This document shows, one piece after another, positions 1 through 16,803 of a DNA stretch of 64,000 bases. Made by a program: the position numbers and the translations under genes. The stretch spans positions 62,583,719 through 62,647,718 of the forward strand of contig CM068835.1 in the NCBI GenBank assembly GCA_028554795.2. The letters are read 5' to 3'. Under the pieces are notes generated by a model. The model had not been told where the DNA came from and did not search any database. It worked only from the letters and a program-made list of their open reading frames with translations. The stretch is from Sinohyriopsis cumingii (taxonomy: Eukaryota > Mollusca > Bivalvia > Unionida > Unionidae). Within the stretch, counting starts at the first letter, position 1; each line of letters begins with the position of its first letter.

Positions 1-787
1 AGTAACTTTTGGTCATTGAGAGATTCATTCTCATGATAACTGTGACTTGTGTGTGAATTAGATTTTTTAACGTAGCTTTAAATAAAATTCAGTCACATTG
101 CTAGAACTGGGAGTTTATGACTTTGACTCAAAACAGTGCATCATCAAAATGGGTTAGGATGAAACTGTTATTGTCTCTACCGTTTTAGACCATGATTTAT
201 TGTGTATAAAGCACATTAATTTACTGCAATATCGAAACCTATACAGCATAGTATTGGGAACATTTTAAATTACAACCTTTGGAAGACATATCTCAAAATC
301 CCCTTCAAAATTTGGAATTAATTGTCAAATGACTCTTTAGTTTGGAAATCTGTTGAGAAACTTGCCTCTGTGTAAGGAGGGCATACCTTGTCAGAACAGT
401 CTCATGATTATTTCTACCTTGGAATTCCATACCAATGCTTTCTACAGAACAAATGAATAGTGCCAAGTTTTTATTACGTATGCAGTATTTAATGTGTTTT
501 TTTTATTAACTTTATTTGAATCTTAAATGGTGTTTATGTATTAAGTAGTTGTGCCATTAAAGGCCCCGGTAAGTGGTCTGTAATGAATTGAACTTTAAAA
601 GCACTGGCTGCATTACTGTTTCCAAAATTAAAAATGAATGCTTGAATGATGGACTGCAATAGCATTAAGGTTGCTAACTGAGCAACATAACACTGTTATC
701 CTATTCTTACTGAGTAAGCTTTCGCCCCTGATAACTAATGTGGGATTAGGACTGGTAATTGTCTTATTTCCTGAAAAAAAAACATGC
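1..787. other. No gene recognised
   Basis: AT-rich DNA with no long open frame, no tandem repeat and no resemblance I can name. It ends where the first SINE begins. Confidence 0.6.
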
Positions 788-1262
788 CAGTGGCCTAATA
801 GTTATGGTGTCTGCATAGGATGAGGGAGATCGTGGGTTCGCACCCCCGCCGGGTCATAAGAAAGACATACAAATGTAACTAGTAGCTGCCTAGCATAGCA
901 CTCAGCATTATGAGATTAGTGTTAGAACTGGTTGGCCAGGCTTTTAGGATAATGTGACTACAGGGTCGGTCTTAGTCTGATGGGACCGATTTTAAGTTCA
1001 ATATCATAAAACATTAAGTTCAACATCGTAAAAAACTTGTTTTAAAGATTATGTATAAATGAAGTGTTCCCACGGGGTCGCGTCCATAAATCTAGGGGCG
1101 CACCAAACTGATCCGAATCGGGCCCCACATTTGCTAAGGCCAGTGTTGTGTGACTGAGTGGGACAAGATGCTACATGTCTGTAGACAAATACCTATTGGT
1201 AGACATTAATATACATTTTCTCACTGCAGACATCATTGCGATATGACTGAAAATATTTTAAA
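788..1262 (+). repeat. tRNA-derived SINE, interrupted by a MITE
   Basis: The head carries RNA polymerase III boxes: A box TGGCCTAATAG at 791-801 and B box GGTTCGCACCC at 835-845. A body typical of this window's SINE family follows (a 'gttagaactggttggccagg'-like core, then 'gcagacatcattgcgatatg' near 1228). The body is split at 960/1149 by a 188-bp insertion. The SINE moves by borrowing LINE machinery and encodes no protein. The same body recurs at 4029, 16,665 (reverse), 36,246, 43,759 and 45,506. Confidence 0.8.
961..1148. mobile_element. hAT-like MITE nested in the SINE
   Basis: The 188-bp insertion starts CAGGGTCGGTCTTAG and ends CTAAGGCCAGTGTTG. The reverse complement of the end, CAACACTGGCCTTAG, matches the start imperfectly, giving a short terminal inverted repeat. 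Flanking 8-bp direct repeats, tgtgacta (953-960) and tgtgactg (1149-1156), fit a hAT-type target-site duplication. Too small to encode a transposase, so non-autonomous. It inserted after the SINE. Confidence 0.7.
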
Positions 1263-4028
1263 GTTACACTAAAATTCAAATCATGCACACATTTCCTAAA
1301 TAATATCTGCTGCGTACATGTTCCGTTGTATGATTGCTTTGGTCAAACTGAAATTACCATTAGGCCTTTTTACTTCTGGAAGTAGAATCAAGTAGATTAT
1401 TTTTTATATAAAGAGTTTGGGCTACCAGTCTTTTTTAAATCTGTATATACTTCTGTAAGGAAAAAGGCATCAGAGTAAATTTTGTATGATTAACACAGCT
1501 CGAAGCAAATCTGAACACTTTTATCAAATTGGAATATATGTGAGATATTCTTTAAAACTTGTCCTTCTTGTTGAGTACCGTTATGTTATGCTATAGATCA
1601 GTGATTGTTCAGGCAGCACATGTACCTCCACCAGTTTGTATCAGGGTGATGCCCTACATGGCATGACTGACTAGTACCCTAGTAGCAGCTTCTCATAATG
1701 ATTCTAACGTATGTTGCATAGCAAAAACATCAATGGGGTGTTGATGCAATACAATTCGGATTATCCTGACTACTTGGAAAATATCAACATTGGGCTTGAT
1801 AACTGGTTATATAAACAATGGAATGATGGAAAACACAACGTTTAGGCATAAAATGATAAGAAATTCCTAAACTGTATCCTTAGGGTAACCACTTTAAAAG
1901 TACTTTCCCTGGGTTCTATGTATGTTTTAATGGAACAGTTCTTACATTGTAAACAGTTGAATAATTCCTATTTCAAATGGTATCTTTGTTTGGGGAATGT
2001 ATGATCTGAAAGTAAAATGGAATAGTTTGTTTTAGGTTAAAACTTCAAGTCAAGTGTGAAAGCAAAAATGAATAAAATGACTAGGATACCATGGTCTATG
2101 GAGGAGAAGGCAGCTGTAGAAGGTCAACTGGGCCAATTTTGAAGAACTGATTCACTAGCAGGATAAGCAACATGTGAATAGTCAAAGAAGAAAGAACCTA
2201 TAATGGCAAGGTGTCCATGGATCCAGATTAATGGGACATTATATACCTTAAATGCAAGTCTAGTACAATTGTATAGCTCCAACCTAAGTTTGTCTGAATA
2301 TTCTCAAGGCAAAACTTATTAAACATCTTTCAGGTGAATCTGTTTATGTAACTGTTCTGTTTGTCAGATGTTTAAAATGTTAATCGATGAGATCCATATT
2401 ATTGACTTGTTTTATGCACCTATTTTAAGTGTGTTTTCAAAGATCTGCTGCCCACGTCTCATTTTTATCATTCTTTTGGACTTAAGGGAAAAATCTAATT
2501 GGAGTTATAGCGCAGATAAATTAAACTTTGTTTGCTTCTTTCCAGAATACGTAAAGATGAAATTATTTGAATTATTCAAATACATTTACACTTTACAAAG
2601 GAAATTGTCTTCCTTCTTGTCGTTCATTTAATAAAACAAATTGACAGTGTTAGTTTCATCAAGTTTGGAAGGAACTACCGTATCTGATTATAATAGAGAT
2701 TGTTCATCCATACACTAATGATGAATATTATGATGTTTTCATGTAACAATGCAGCAGTAATGCATATGTATATGTGTTCTTGTGATGCCATTTTAAGATG
2801 GAAGTTGATGTCCTTTCGTTAATCTGTCAACACTCTTTGATTACCCTCAGTGGTAGAGTTTTTTATATTCTCTTTCAATTGAATATCATTGTAACCAACA
2901 TTTTCAATGTTGTTCATGCGTGGGCTCAATATGCAGGCTATGGTCAGCTTCTTGTATTTATTCAATAATGACATACATATTGACTGAAATAACATTACAT
3001 GTATTTGGGTTCCATCTTTTATATTCAACATTTTTGTGGAGATGAACATTTACTGTGTGCAGTAAAATATGTGTCATATGTATACACGCTTGTCCGGCTC
3101 AATTACGTTATAATGCAATTTAACCATTTCATGTTTTTCTTCTTCTTCGCAACTTCGTACTGTTATATATTTTTAATTATTTGGATCCAAACAGTACTAG
3201 GTAGGCTGCCATATCAGCTCAGTATGTGGATCACTGCGTTTCGTAATCCAATGGTCATGAGTTCACTACACTAGAGAGGGAAAACATAGCCTGACTTTAC
3301 ATCCTGAATAAGAACACTCTGACATGACCCTTTCTCAGATAAGGGAAATGTACCTGATGAAAGACTAATAGAAGCTCTTGTATCTCTTAATATTTTAATC
3401 ATGGTAGGTTTGGCAGAATTGCTCACAGGTTATATTAAACCTTTCAACATAAATGGCTTATAAGTCTAAATAATAAAATCAGACTGATTTGTTTGATCCA
3501 ACAAAATGTATCGCCTTCAGTACAGGACTGTGACCATGACCTCTTAAAAAATGGGCCTTTGTAAAATCTGTATTTATTATGTTGCATATTTTTCAATCTT
3601 TAGCAATTAGAAATAACATGCACTTTCTTGTTTTAATATAGGTTTATCTAGTTTCCATTTTGAAATTCCTAACATGTTTTAATATATGTCAAGTCCCAAC
3701 TCATCATCCCTCAAGATACATTCCTTAGCCACATCATAATGAATACTTTGTTGCAATGACAATGAAGTGTATATTTTATTAGTTTTGCCAATAAGTACAC
3801 TTTGTTCAAATATATTTCAATGCTCTCTTGGTCGTATTGATCTATTTTTCCTCTTCTCTACCAATTGATACTAACCTATTATTTATAACATTAAAACACA
3901 AGCGTGTATGTAGAGCGAGGTCGCTTTTCACTTTTCAGTTATATTGTTTTATTTAAATTGCTTTCCCCTTTTTCATATCTTCTCTGTATCTTCATCTCTT
4001 CTTTATTATTTCTATGTGCCTAAATAAC
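1263..4028. other. No gene recognised
   Basis: Long AT-rich stretch. A few open frames of 75-90 codons occur, including an overlapping plus/minus pair near 2819-3274. None has recognisable domains or compositional support, so I treat them as chance. Confidence 0.5.
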
Positions 4029-4240
4029 ACTCTGTCGGCCTAATGGCTAGAGTATAATTCTAGGATGGGGGAGTTTGCTGGTCCGAACCCCGGCCGAGTC
4101 ATGCCAAAGACATAAACATAGTACAGCTTCCGCTCTAGGTGCTCAGCAGTAAGAATTTAATGTTGGCACTTGTTATCATGGTGGTAAGATAATGTTTATT
4201 GGTAGGACAGCAGTGTCATACCCCAGTGCTGCGGATTAAC
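4029..4240 (+). repeat. tRNA-derived SINE copy
   Basis: A box TGGCTAGAGTA at 4044-4054 and B box GGTCCGAACCC at 4080-4090. These are followed by the family body 'gagtcatgccaaagacataaa' and a diverged 'gctcagcagtaagaatttaatgttgg' region. The 3' part is eroded, so the end is approximate. Confidence 0.75.
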
Positions 4241-8300
<4,060 letters not shown>

Positions 8301-8318
8301 GACAAATAACAAACATCA

Positions 8319-8388
8319 GGATTTTCATGCAATTTTCAGCACAAGTGCTTCAGTTGTTTAGGGGGACACTCATTCATTCGCTGTCCCA
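8319..8388 (+). pseudogene. DIRS-like gag C-terminal zinc-knuckle remnant
   Basis: The frame starting GGA at 8319 reads GFSCNFQHKCFSCLGGHSFI, then RCPK. The spacing C-x2-C-x3-H-x4-C after a preceding Cys resembles the cysteine/histidine cluster ending gag proteins of DIRS-type elements, which bind element RNA. No start codon or longer gag frame survives, and stop codons follow within about 60 bases. Confidence 0.55.
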
Positions 8389-8689
8389 AACTGATTTCTC
8401 AGCTTTTTAAAGTACTTCCGCAAGCTTTTTCGTTTCCACCGATCTAAACAACCTCAAGCCAACTAACCCGAACAACAAGAAACCTGTCGGAAAATAGTGT
8501 TGAACCTTTGCCCACCTCAGTCAAAACTGATCGTTTGCAATTTGGCTCCACGATTTCGATCCTACTACAAAGTAACTCCTGCTTTTAGGTTTTCGAAAGG
8601 GTTTCGTTGTGGGGTTTAAACGGACATTACAAACACACGTACGCAATAATCTGAAATCAATAATCTGAAATCAGCTCAAACTAATGCCC

Positions 8690-9530
8690 AAATTACTGAA
8701 CAAAAGATCCAGAAAGAATTGCCAGCGGGTCGCTTTCCAGGGCCTTTTCGTACAAAACCATTTCCTAATTCATACATTTCCCTGGGTCCAGTCAAAAAAT
8801 AAAATCCTGGGTCTTTCATACTAATTCATCACCCTTTCTTCCCACCGGGCGATTCGGTTAACGATGGAATTCCAACTCAGCTATCAGCAGTACATTACGA
8901 AGGCACTGATAATGCAATCACATGGATAAAGCAGCTAGGTAACGGGTGTTTATCGCAAAAACAGACATATCAAATGCTTCCATATTTGTCCTATTTGTCC
9001 CGTGCAATATCATCGTTTTGGCTTTTTGTGGCTGAACATGTATTGTTTTGACAAATGCTTACCATTGAGTTGTTGTTCCATTTGAGACCTTTAGCAATTT
9101 TCTGCAATGTAGAGCGAACACAAAGTTATCTATAACATACATCACACATATTTTGGACGATTTTTGATAATTGGTGCAACTCGTGTCCATTGCCAGCAAA
9201 AGCTAAATCCCTTCCTGATTGTGTACCGCCATCGGCGTTACTATGGCTGCGGATAAAACATTTTCCCCGTCAACAACCATGGTGTAACTCTGATACGAAT
9301 TGGATTCCGTGAGAATGGAGGTTCACCTTCCCATGGACAGACTAGAAAAATGTAATAAGCTCGTACATTTATATCTGGCTTAAAATAAAATTACTCTTAA
9401 GAAGTTGCAATCAATCATAGATACTCTTAACTTTTCTTAACGTGCCTTGCGCAGTTGTTTTGCCGGGACGAGCCCTTTATCGGCGACTCATTAACTTGAT
9501 AATTGGCATCTCAAAACCACATTAGATTAA
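8690..9530 (+). pseudogene. DIRS-like reverse transcriptase remnant
   Basis: Around 8697-8940 one frame reads KIQKELPAGRFPGPFRTKPF and continues, after a stop, with a 'HHPFFPPGDSVNDGIPTQLS' segment. This matches the N-terminal fingers of DIRS/Ngaro reverse transcriptases (GPF, SVND-I). Near 9045 'CFDKCLP' resembles the part around the second catalytic block. At 9445 PCAVVLPGRALYRRLINLII matches the thumb end just before RNase H. Pieces lie in different frames with stops, and the aspartate pair of the active site is not visible. A single-base loss at about 9525 separates this frame from the RNase H frame. Confidence 0.6.
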
Positions 9531-10057
9531 CACAAGAGGTAAAGGAACATTTAAGGGCCTGTAAAAACTTTTTAACCGGTTTTAACGGTAGATCTTTATT
9601 ATTACCTGACATTTGGCTGACCTCCGACACGTTGGACATGTACACAGATGCTTCTGTCTCAGTCACATACAGTACCATCCTAGGTACTCACTATTTATAT
9701 GGCGTCTGGGATCATACATGGACATATCAAAATATAACGCTTCTAAAATTCTACCCCATCGTTCTGGCAATGGAGGTCTCGGGAGAACACTTATCCAATA
9801 AATTCATATATTTCCACACTGACAATCAAGCCTTAGTTGAAATCATAAACAAACAATCCTCTAATGACACAACCATCATTCATTTCATTCGCAAATTTGT
9901 GCTCTCTTGCCTAAAATTAAGTATCTTGGTCAGGGCGAAACATATACTTGGTATAATTAACAGAGTCGGCGATGCCCTTTCTCGCCAACAGGTTTCGAGT
10001 TTCTATGCAATGGCTCCTTATGTGAACTCACACCCTCATCGCATTCTGCTTCTTTGA
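9503..10057 (+). pseudogene. RNase H domain of the DIRS-like element
   Basis: This open frame of about 184 codons has no ATG at its head and continues a frameshifted polyprotein. It shows the RNase H hallmarks of DIRS elements: YTDAS (about residues 47-51), an acidic position in LAMEVSGEHL, HTDNQALVEIINKQSSND (about 105-122) and RVGDALSRQQ near 153-162. RNase H removes the RNA strand during cDNA synthesis. It is the best-preserved part of the element, although the usual 'GYG..W' segment is altered. Confidence 0.75.
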
Positions 10058-10520
10058 ACCTTGCCCAGTTAGAGCGTACGCTTGACCATTTGTTTAAAAA
10101 CATCCTACACCCAGCTACACAAATCACGTATAAGCGGGTTTGAACGCTATATAAAGAGTTCACATCAACAATTTGACCGAATTCTCTCTCCCAGTTTCAA
10201 TAACCAATATGGAGCTATCAGATGCATTTAATAAATGCATAAGGTTGGGCAAAAGGGTCTCAGCTTTGTAACACTTCTATAACTATTTCTAAGATCGCCA
10301 TTCCGCCGTGTGTGCTACTTCCTCTTTCAGGTCTCGTGGGCTTCACAGATAACATTCACTCGACCCAGACTAGTCTGTGTATACCTGCCTTTTCGACCGC
10401 CAGGATCGCATGAGGGTACTCTAACAGCTCAGGAAGACCAACAGTGCATTCAGGAAGTACGCGCATCCGTTTCAAAGTTTCTTCCCAATCCTCCATACAT
10501 GCTGGATATATCCTAACTAC
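10056..10520 (+). pseudogene. DIRS-like tyrosine recombinase remnant
   Basis: After RNase H, a frame beginning NLAQLERTLDHLF and continuing 'TQITYKRV*TLYKEFTSTI*' resembles the N-terminal SAM-like DNA-binding domain of DIRS/crypton tyrosine recombinases, with two stops. Further on, 'GLVGFTDNIHSTQTS' and 'LPFRPPGSHEGTLTAQE' may be eroded parts of the same protein. The catalytic R..H-x-x-R..Y residues cannot be located. Assigned mainly from position and the N-terminal match. Confidence 0.45.
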
Positions 10521-10750
10521 CGGGGAGTATGATGGTGTTCGACTGCCCCGGCAACACAGAATTCGTCGGTTTAATTTTGATTAACATTGATCGTTTCTTT
10601 GCTGCTGGACATTTTTATTCTTTGCCCCACCTACCTTTTTGCTACTGCCAGAAATGCAGCAAGCTCAATTTGCTGTATTTGTTTAAGGCGGTTGCAGCCT
10701 CAAAAACTGTCTGTATTATATGCTATGTCTCTGTGTTAAATTCTTAGCAC

Positions 10751-11130
10751 TGTTACGCTATTTACATTGTGCACATAGTTATGTTATGCTGTAAATACGT
10801 AGCAAATATTTGGTTCACTAATATCATTTATGTTCAATACAAAATCACGACAGTGGCCAGCATTAAACACAACGTTTGTCTTTGCTTTAATTATGTACCC
10901 ATATACTTTGACTTTGTAATATTTGCACGACTGACCTAGGTTATTCTGTATTTTCACTCGCTACCTTCCTCTCGAATCTATCAATTATGAAAATAGTAGG
11001 CTGGTGCATGTACATTTCATTTTACAATCTCATCAATCAAGTTAAGTATGCAAACCATTGCTCTCATTCACTTTCTTTCTGACAATAACTTGCACCCCTC
11101 TTCTATATGTGCATGAACACATTACATAAA
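10751..11130. other. No gene recognised
   Basis: AT-rich spacer between the DIRS-like remnant and the left repeat cluster. Nothing seen. Confidence 0.5.
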
Positions 11131-12028
11131 TGGTATTAAAGCGTAAAGAGAAAAACAAGCACACAAACTCATAAACAAACACACACACACACCAGTTTAA
11201 TTTTAATTATTTTTGAAGAATGAATATCATCACAACTATCACTCTATATGATGTTTAATTATCCGTAGTTGACAAGGAAATTCACACATGGCACAGTTGT
11301 TAAACTCGTATTTTAGTTCTTTCAGGGAAACTTAAATTGTGAACTCGGATAATATTGCACTGACTTTGATTACTAGAATCAACATCATACTTGGCAAGCC
11401 TATAATATTAAAAGGTCTCTTAAACAAAATACTGTTCACATCAGGGAACTGCCATCGACACCATATTAGCAACTATTTTTCAATGTACTGGATGACTATG
11501 CATCCTATGTTAATCCATACACAGAGATAGGGAGAAAGGGAGGGGATGGACTTAGTGTGAACGTTAATGTCATTTAGCGAAACTTTATTTCGAATGATTA
11601 TGGAATGAACAAGGTGTTCTGCATATTAGTTTTGTCCCCAAAGACAATATGTGCATACGCGAGTGTTGTGTGATTTAAGTATAACTGAAAAATGCAGTCT
11701 GGTTTAAAATTTCATAAAATAAAATTTCCCACGATGTGCCTATTAAGGCTAACATATATATTTACATTTTGCTTCGGTCTCTTTTTCTGACAAGTCCGAC
11801 AACAGATTGGAAGAGATCCGTCCATTAATTCTCCACAGATTGCAAACAGAGGTAGAGTGTTTCCTGTTGTAAGCATGCTTTACAAAATTAAACACTATTT
11901 TCCTTCTACTCTAACTTCCTTATCACGATCCAAAACTTGCCTTGAGTAAAAAATATGAAATAGATTGCGTTGCTTCCTCAATTAAAAAGTAACGGCTCAG
12001 CCAAAACACGAAATACACTGAAACTGTA

Positions 12029-12032
<4 letters not shown>

Positions 12033-12098
<66 letters not shown>
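12033..12098. repeat. (TA)n microsatellite
   Basis: About 33 TA dinucleotides between the A and f blocks, the same relative place as in the other units. Confidence 0.95.
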
Positions 12099-12102
<4 letters not shown>

Positions 12103-13194
12103 ATATACATATGTGTGTGCGTGTGTGTGTGTCCTTATGTGCGTATTATGTGTGTGTAGTAGTAGTAGCAGTAGTAGAACCCTATATACGAATAATTAGA
12201 CCACCTAATCCTGGTAAAGCCGAACGTCGAAGGAACGATATCCAGAGATCAGAGACCAGATAGTGATATATTCTAATTGATTTTTAACTAAAGATAAACA
12301 CGTAGAAAACATAGTTTGACTTCTGCTCATATTTATGTCTAATGGAATGCGTTAAACTCGTCATTTCCACACATGCACACTAACACCGAAACGCGCACAC
12401 GCACACACCAGTTCAATTTAAATTTACTATTGAGGTAGAACAGATCGACCACTCGATATTAGCAAGTGTTGTGAGATTGTCAGATTAAAAAAATACTCTA
12501 AAAGTTGCAGACGGGTTTACAATTTAATTTGATAAGATTGCAGATGTCGTGGCTATTGACGCTAAAAAATAAATTTATGTATTGCTACTGTCTACTTTTC
12601 TGATAATTCCGACAACCGACTGGTAGATCCCCGTCCGCCCGTTAATTACACAAGGGGCTGGACGCAGAGGTAAATTATTTTTGTTGTATAATAATTAAAA
12701 AATATTGTCCTTCTACTTAAAATTCCATATCATTAATAAAAATAGCCTTGAGTGCAACAATTGGAAAGTATATTGCCCACTTCCTCAATTGTATTCGACT
12801 TCAGGGTATACACCGGCAGACAAGGTTTGTCTTCTCATATGTTTGTCAAATCGGTTGCCTTAGCACAATTTTCAAATCTCTGCTCCTTAACCACAAAGAT
12901 GATAACCGTGTAGCCTAAACATACATGCACATTCATTCTAAAGTCTAATTAAATCCAAAAAAATATCATACCATTCATGGGTTCGTTTACAAGATTAGAT
13001 AAACTTATTTGACTTTAAAGAGGTTAAATCTATCAGTGTTACAATATGACATTAAAAATGAAGGTTTTAAGTTGTCTGCTTTAAACATACAAATGCCAAT
13101 ATGTTTTTCAGTGTTTTACAAATGATGTAGATCATATTCATATTGAGGACTACATTTCTTTTAGCCTTCTTTCATGTTTCGTTTTAAATCATTT

Positions 13195-13452
13195 TAACTT
13201 TCTATATGTGATCTTTTCATACAAAGATACTCTTCTTCCCAACAGATGTATACGTCATTATCTCCCAAGAATTCGTTCAATATGTAAACATCTGGATCAC
13301 CGATGAAAAAGTGTCTGCCTTTAGATATCACGTGAATAAATTTCGATTTTGTTGTTGTTGTGGTTTGACATTTTAACTGTATCACCCATTATTAAATGTG
13401 ATGATCCAAATGTAAATATGGCAAGGTAGACAAATATTCTGATAAAAACCAT
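13195..13452 (-). pseudogene. E3/E4: signal-peptide-like ORF, left copy 1
   Basis: ATG at 13,452 opens a 43-codon frame to TAA at 13,321-13,323. It starts MVFIRIFVYLAIFTFGSSHL: a hydrophobic stretch ending in small residues, like a secretory signal peptide. The second half (E4) continues in another frame as GRHFFIGDPDVYILNEFLGD to 13,194; extra CAA repeats near 13,345-13,355 probably shifted the frame. E3 and E4 are both conserved in the plus-strand copies at 33.4, 35.4, 37.4 and 45.0 kb. I do not recognise the family. Secretion is inferred only from the N-terminus. Whether any copy is expressed is unknown. Confidence 0.5.
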
Positions 13453-13576
13453 TTTTTCGGTTTTTCCATTCCTTTCACTACTGTTATTTACATTCATCCT
13501 ATGTCTTTGTTTTGTATCCCTCCATTAAATATAGTAATTTAATGAATGTTTTATTCATTATGAAATACTGCCACGT

Positions 13577-13792
13577 TCAAGATTTCCAGTTTTCATGAAG
13601 TCTTTCCACTGCATATATTTCTGCGAGTGGCTTGAACAAATATGACTTATTTCTATATTTCAATATATCCGTAAAATACATTGCAGCCAATCGTTCCATC
13701 AATAAATTGTGTCTATGCAGGTTTTCTCTTTTTAAAGATTTTCTAAAGCTATTGGTCATGGCGTAACCTTGTCTTCCTTTCACTTTTCCAGC
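13577..13792 (-). pseudogene. E2: exon-like segment, left copy
   Basis: The minus strand reads cag|gctggaaaag at 13,795-13,783, a plausible splice acceptor. It then stays open for about 71 codons (AGKVKGRQGYAMTNSFRKSL...) to a TGA at 13,577-13,579. Compared with 33.0 and 37.1 kb, the first 20 residues align. A small deletion in the A-rich stretch after SLK then shifts the frame, so the rest is probably not the ancestral protein. A polyadenylation-type AATAAA lies about 30 bases beyond the stop, as in the other copies. Family unknown. Confidence 0.5.
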
Positions 13793-13897
13793 CTGCGTTC
13801 GTGCTGATAATATATAGCATAGTCAGAATATATTTATTTCTTATTATTCTAAGAGTAACATATGTGCATGTCAACACTGTCTGTCAGCCAATGATCA

Positions 13898-14092
13898 TTA
13901 ATGTGACAAAAGTAAAACATTCAGTGGATGATCGTTTTCTTTTGATTTCTTCTGCAATCTGCAAGTAGACGGAGATGATAACGATTTTATCAACTCAGTG
14001 TATTTTATGATTATAGTATAATCAAACTGAATATATTCCCTGAAGAACCAGTACTTCAAGATTTTAATAGTAATGTCGTAAATACCATTCAC
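13898..14092 (-). pseudogene. E1: exon-like segment, left copy
   Basis: Open minus-strand frame of about 64 codons without an ATG at its head. Its core, YTIIIKYTELIKSL then STCRLQKKSK, matches in-frame segments at 32,739-32,921 and 36,829-36,988. Differences between copies are mostly substitutions with few indels, which suggests former coding sequence rather than noise. No known domain recognised. Confidence 0.45.
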
Positions 14093-14439
14093 TGTTGGTC
14101 AATTAAAATAGGAAAAGAATATCAGGAGAATAATTACTGTTTGATATTATATGTCTAGCAGATAATAGCAAGCCAAAATAAAAACCGTTTAAAATGTATC
14201 AAACACACGTATGTCCTCTTTCAAATAGCATATTCGCGTTTTTGTAAAACAAAGAAAAGCGTTATAAACTTCTTAATCGCAGAATGCAGGAAGGATATCA
14301 TAACACGGATCTCGGAAAATCGTTTATCATAGAGTCACATTGGTAACTACATATCCATTTTATCTTTAAAAAGTGCATTTAACTTTGTATATGTCATCTT
14401 TTCATCAAATATATATTCTTCTTCATACAATATGTGCAT

Positions 14440-14646
14440 TCTATTATATCCCTTCAAGGTGTGCGATGTGCAAAAACTCGATCAGCTACGATAGTGTTTC
14501 TGATTTTAAATAATTTGGCAGTAAGTTTCCATTTTGTTTGCATTTTAAATTTTAACTGTTTCACTGTTTATTAAATGTCATGATCCCAATGCATATATTG
14601 TCAGGTAGACAACTATTCTGACACTATTCTGACACCAACAACATTC
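14440..14646 (-). pseudogene. E3: signal-peptide-like segment, left copy 2 (broken)
   Basis: The minus strand shows the same start (MNVVGVRI), then an 11-base duplication (agaatagtgtc) that brings in a stop. The remaining frame IVVYLTIYALGS ends in another stop. The nearest relatives are the 35.4 and 45.0 kb copies. Clearly dead. Confidence 0.5.
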
Positions 14647-14804
14647 ATTTGTCGAGATTCATTTTGTTGGTGTTGGACGGGTTGGTTATCTTAATAGTCA
14701 CAACCGCATCATATATAATATTAAATCTTAAAGAGAAAAACAAACACGCAAACTCCAAAAACAAACACCAAAAACACACACACACACACACCAGTTTGCA
14801 GGTT

Positions 14805-15091
<287 letters not shown>

Positions 15092-15344
15092 ATATAGTAA
15101 TAGAACCCTATATACGAATACTTAGACCTCCTACTGCGGTAAAACAAACGTCGATGTCACGATATCCAGAGATCAGAAACCAAATAGCGCTATATTTTAA
15201 TTGTCTTTTAATTAAAGATAAACACGTATAAAACATGGTTTGTCTTCTGCTCATAGTTACGTCTAATGGAATGCGTTAAACTCGTTCATTTCCACATGCA
15301 CAAAAACACCCAAACGCAAACACGCACATACCACTTCAATTTTA

Positions 15345-15905
15345 ATTTACTACTGAGGTCGAACAGATCGATCTTGCTTCACCAGATGCAATGACAGAAA
15401 ATATTCAACTAAAGATTTAGAAACAAACATTCGATATAAATAATGTTGTGAGAGTGTCAGATTCAGAAATGACTCTGAACGTTGCAGACGGGTTTACAAT
15501 TGAATTTGATAAGACTGCAGATGTCGTGGCTATTGACGCTAACAAACAAATTTATATATTGCATCCGTCTACTTTTCTGATAATTCCGACAACCGCTTGG
15601 AAGAGACCCGTCCCTTAATTATACTAGTAGTTGGATTCAGAGGCAGATTTCTTTGCTGAACAAAAATTTAAAAAAATATTTTGTTTCTCCTCCAACCTTC
15701 TTATCCGTTGTGAGAAAAGAAAGCATTGAGGACAAAATTATGAATTATATTGCCGTACTTCCTCAATTCAAATGTAAATTCTGATGTAAATGTCGTTCAC
15801 TCTTGGTCAATTAAAATAGGAAAAGAATATCAGGAGATTAATTAATGTTTTATAGTGTCTGTCTATGAGCTGTTAACAAGTCAAAATGTAGACCATCTAA
15901 AATGT
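15345..15905 (-). repeat. C block, inverted near-identical partner of 45.96-46.52 kb
   Basis: The reverse complement of this block reads almost base for base as 45,955-46,515. The 130 bases around 15,770-15,900 show about two mismatches. No protein is evident. A more diverged relative lies at 12,370-12,800. Confidence 0.85.
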
Positions 15906-16111
15906 ATGTATTGCTTCTGTCTCCTTTTATGATAATTCCGTCTATCGACTGTCCGTTAATTACACAAGGGGCTCAACGCAGAGGTAGATTATTTTCGCTG
16001 TACAAAAATGAAAAAATATTTTCCTTCCACTCTAAACTCCTTATCAGTAATTTAAAAAAATAGCTTTGAGTGCAAAAATTGTGAAGTATATTGCCCACTT
16101 CCTCAATTGAA

Positions 16112-16480
<369 letters not shown>

Positions 16481-16611
16481 ATCTCAGACCCCTGTATACG
16501 TGTACATCGCTCGTCTGCTTTGAGTCAGAAATATGAAATATATTGTCGTACTTCCGCAATTAAACGTAAAGGCTCAGCCAAACCACGAAATAAAACTGAA
16601 ACGCTTCATAA

Positions 16612-16623
16612 TATATATATATA

Positions 16624-16657
<34 letters not shown>
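16612..16657. repeat. (TA)n(TG)n microsatellite
   Basis: Short TA run followed by TG dinucleotides. Confidence 0.9.
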
Positions 16658-16664
16658 TCATGTG

Positions 16665-16803
16665 TGATTTGTGAAGTAGCTTTAGCTACTATAGTCATAC
16701 CTGTACGATGTCTGCTGTGTGGCTGCTTATAGTGATATCTAACACGTGAACATTAAATCTCAGACATGTAGCATCATGTCCCACCCTGTCACATTATCCT
16801 GAA
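16665..16803 (-). repeat. SINE body fragment, reverse
   Basis: The reverse complement reads 'caggataatgtgacagggtg', then a 'gatgctacatgtctgagatt'-like region and 'gcagacatcgtacaggtatg', the SINE body without its tRNA head. Equivalent fragments sit beside the f block in the right cluster, so the insertion predates unit duplication. Confidence 0.7.
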
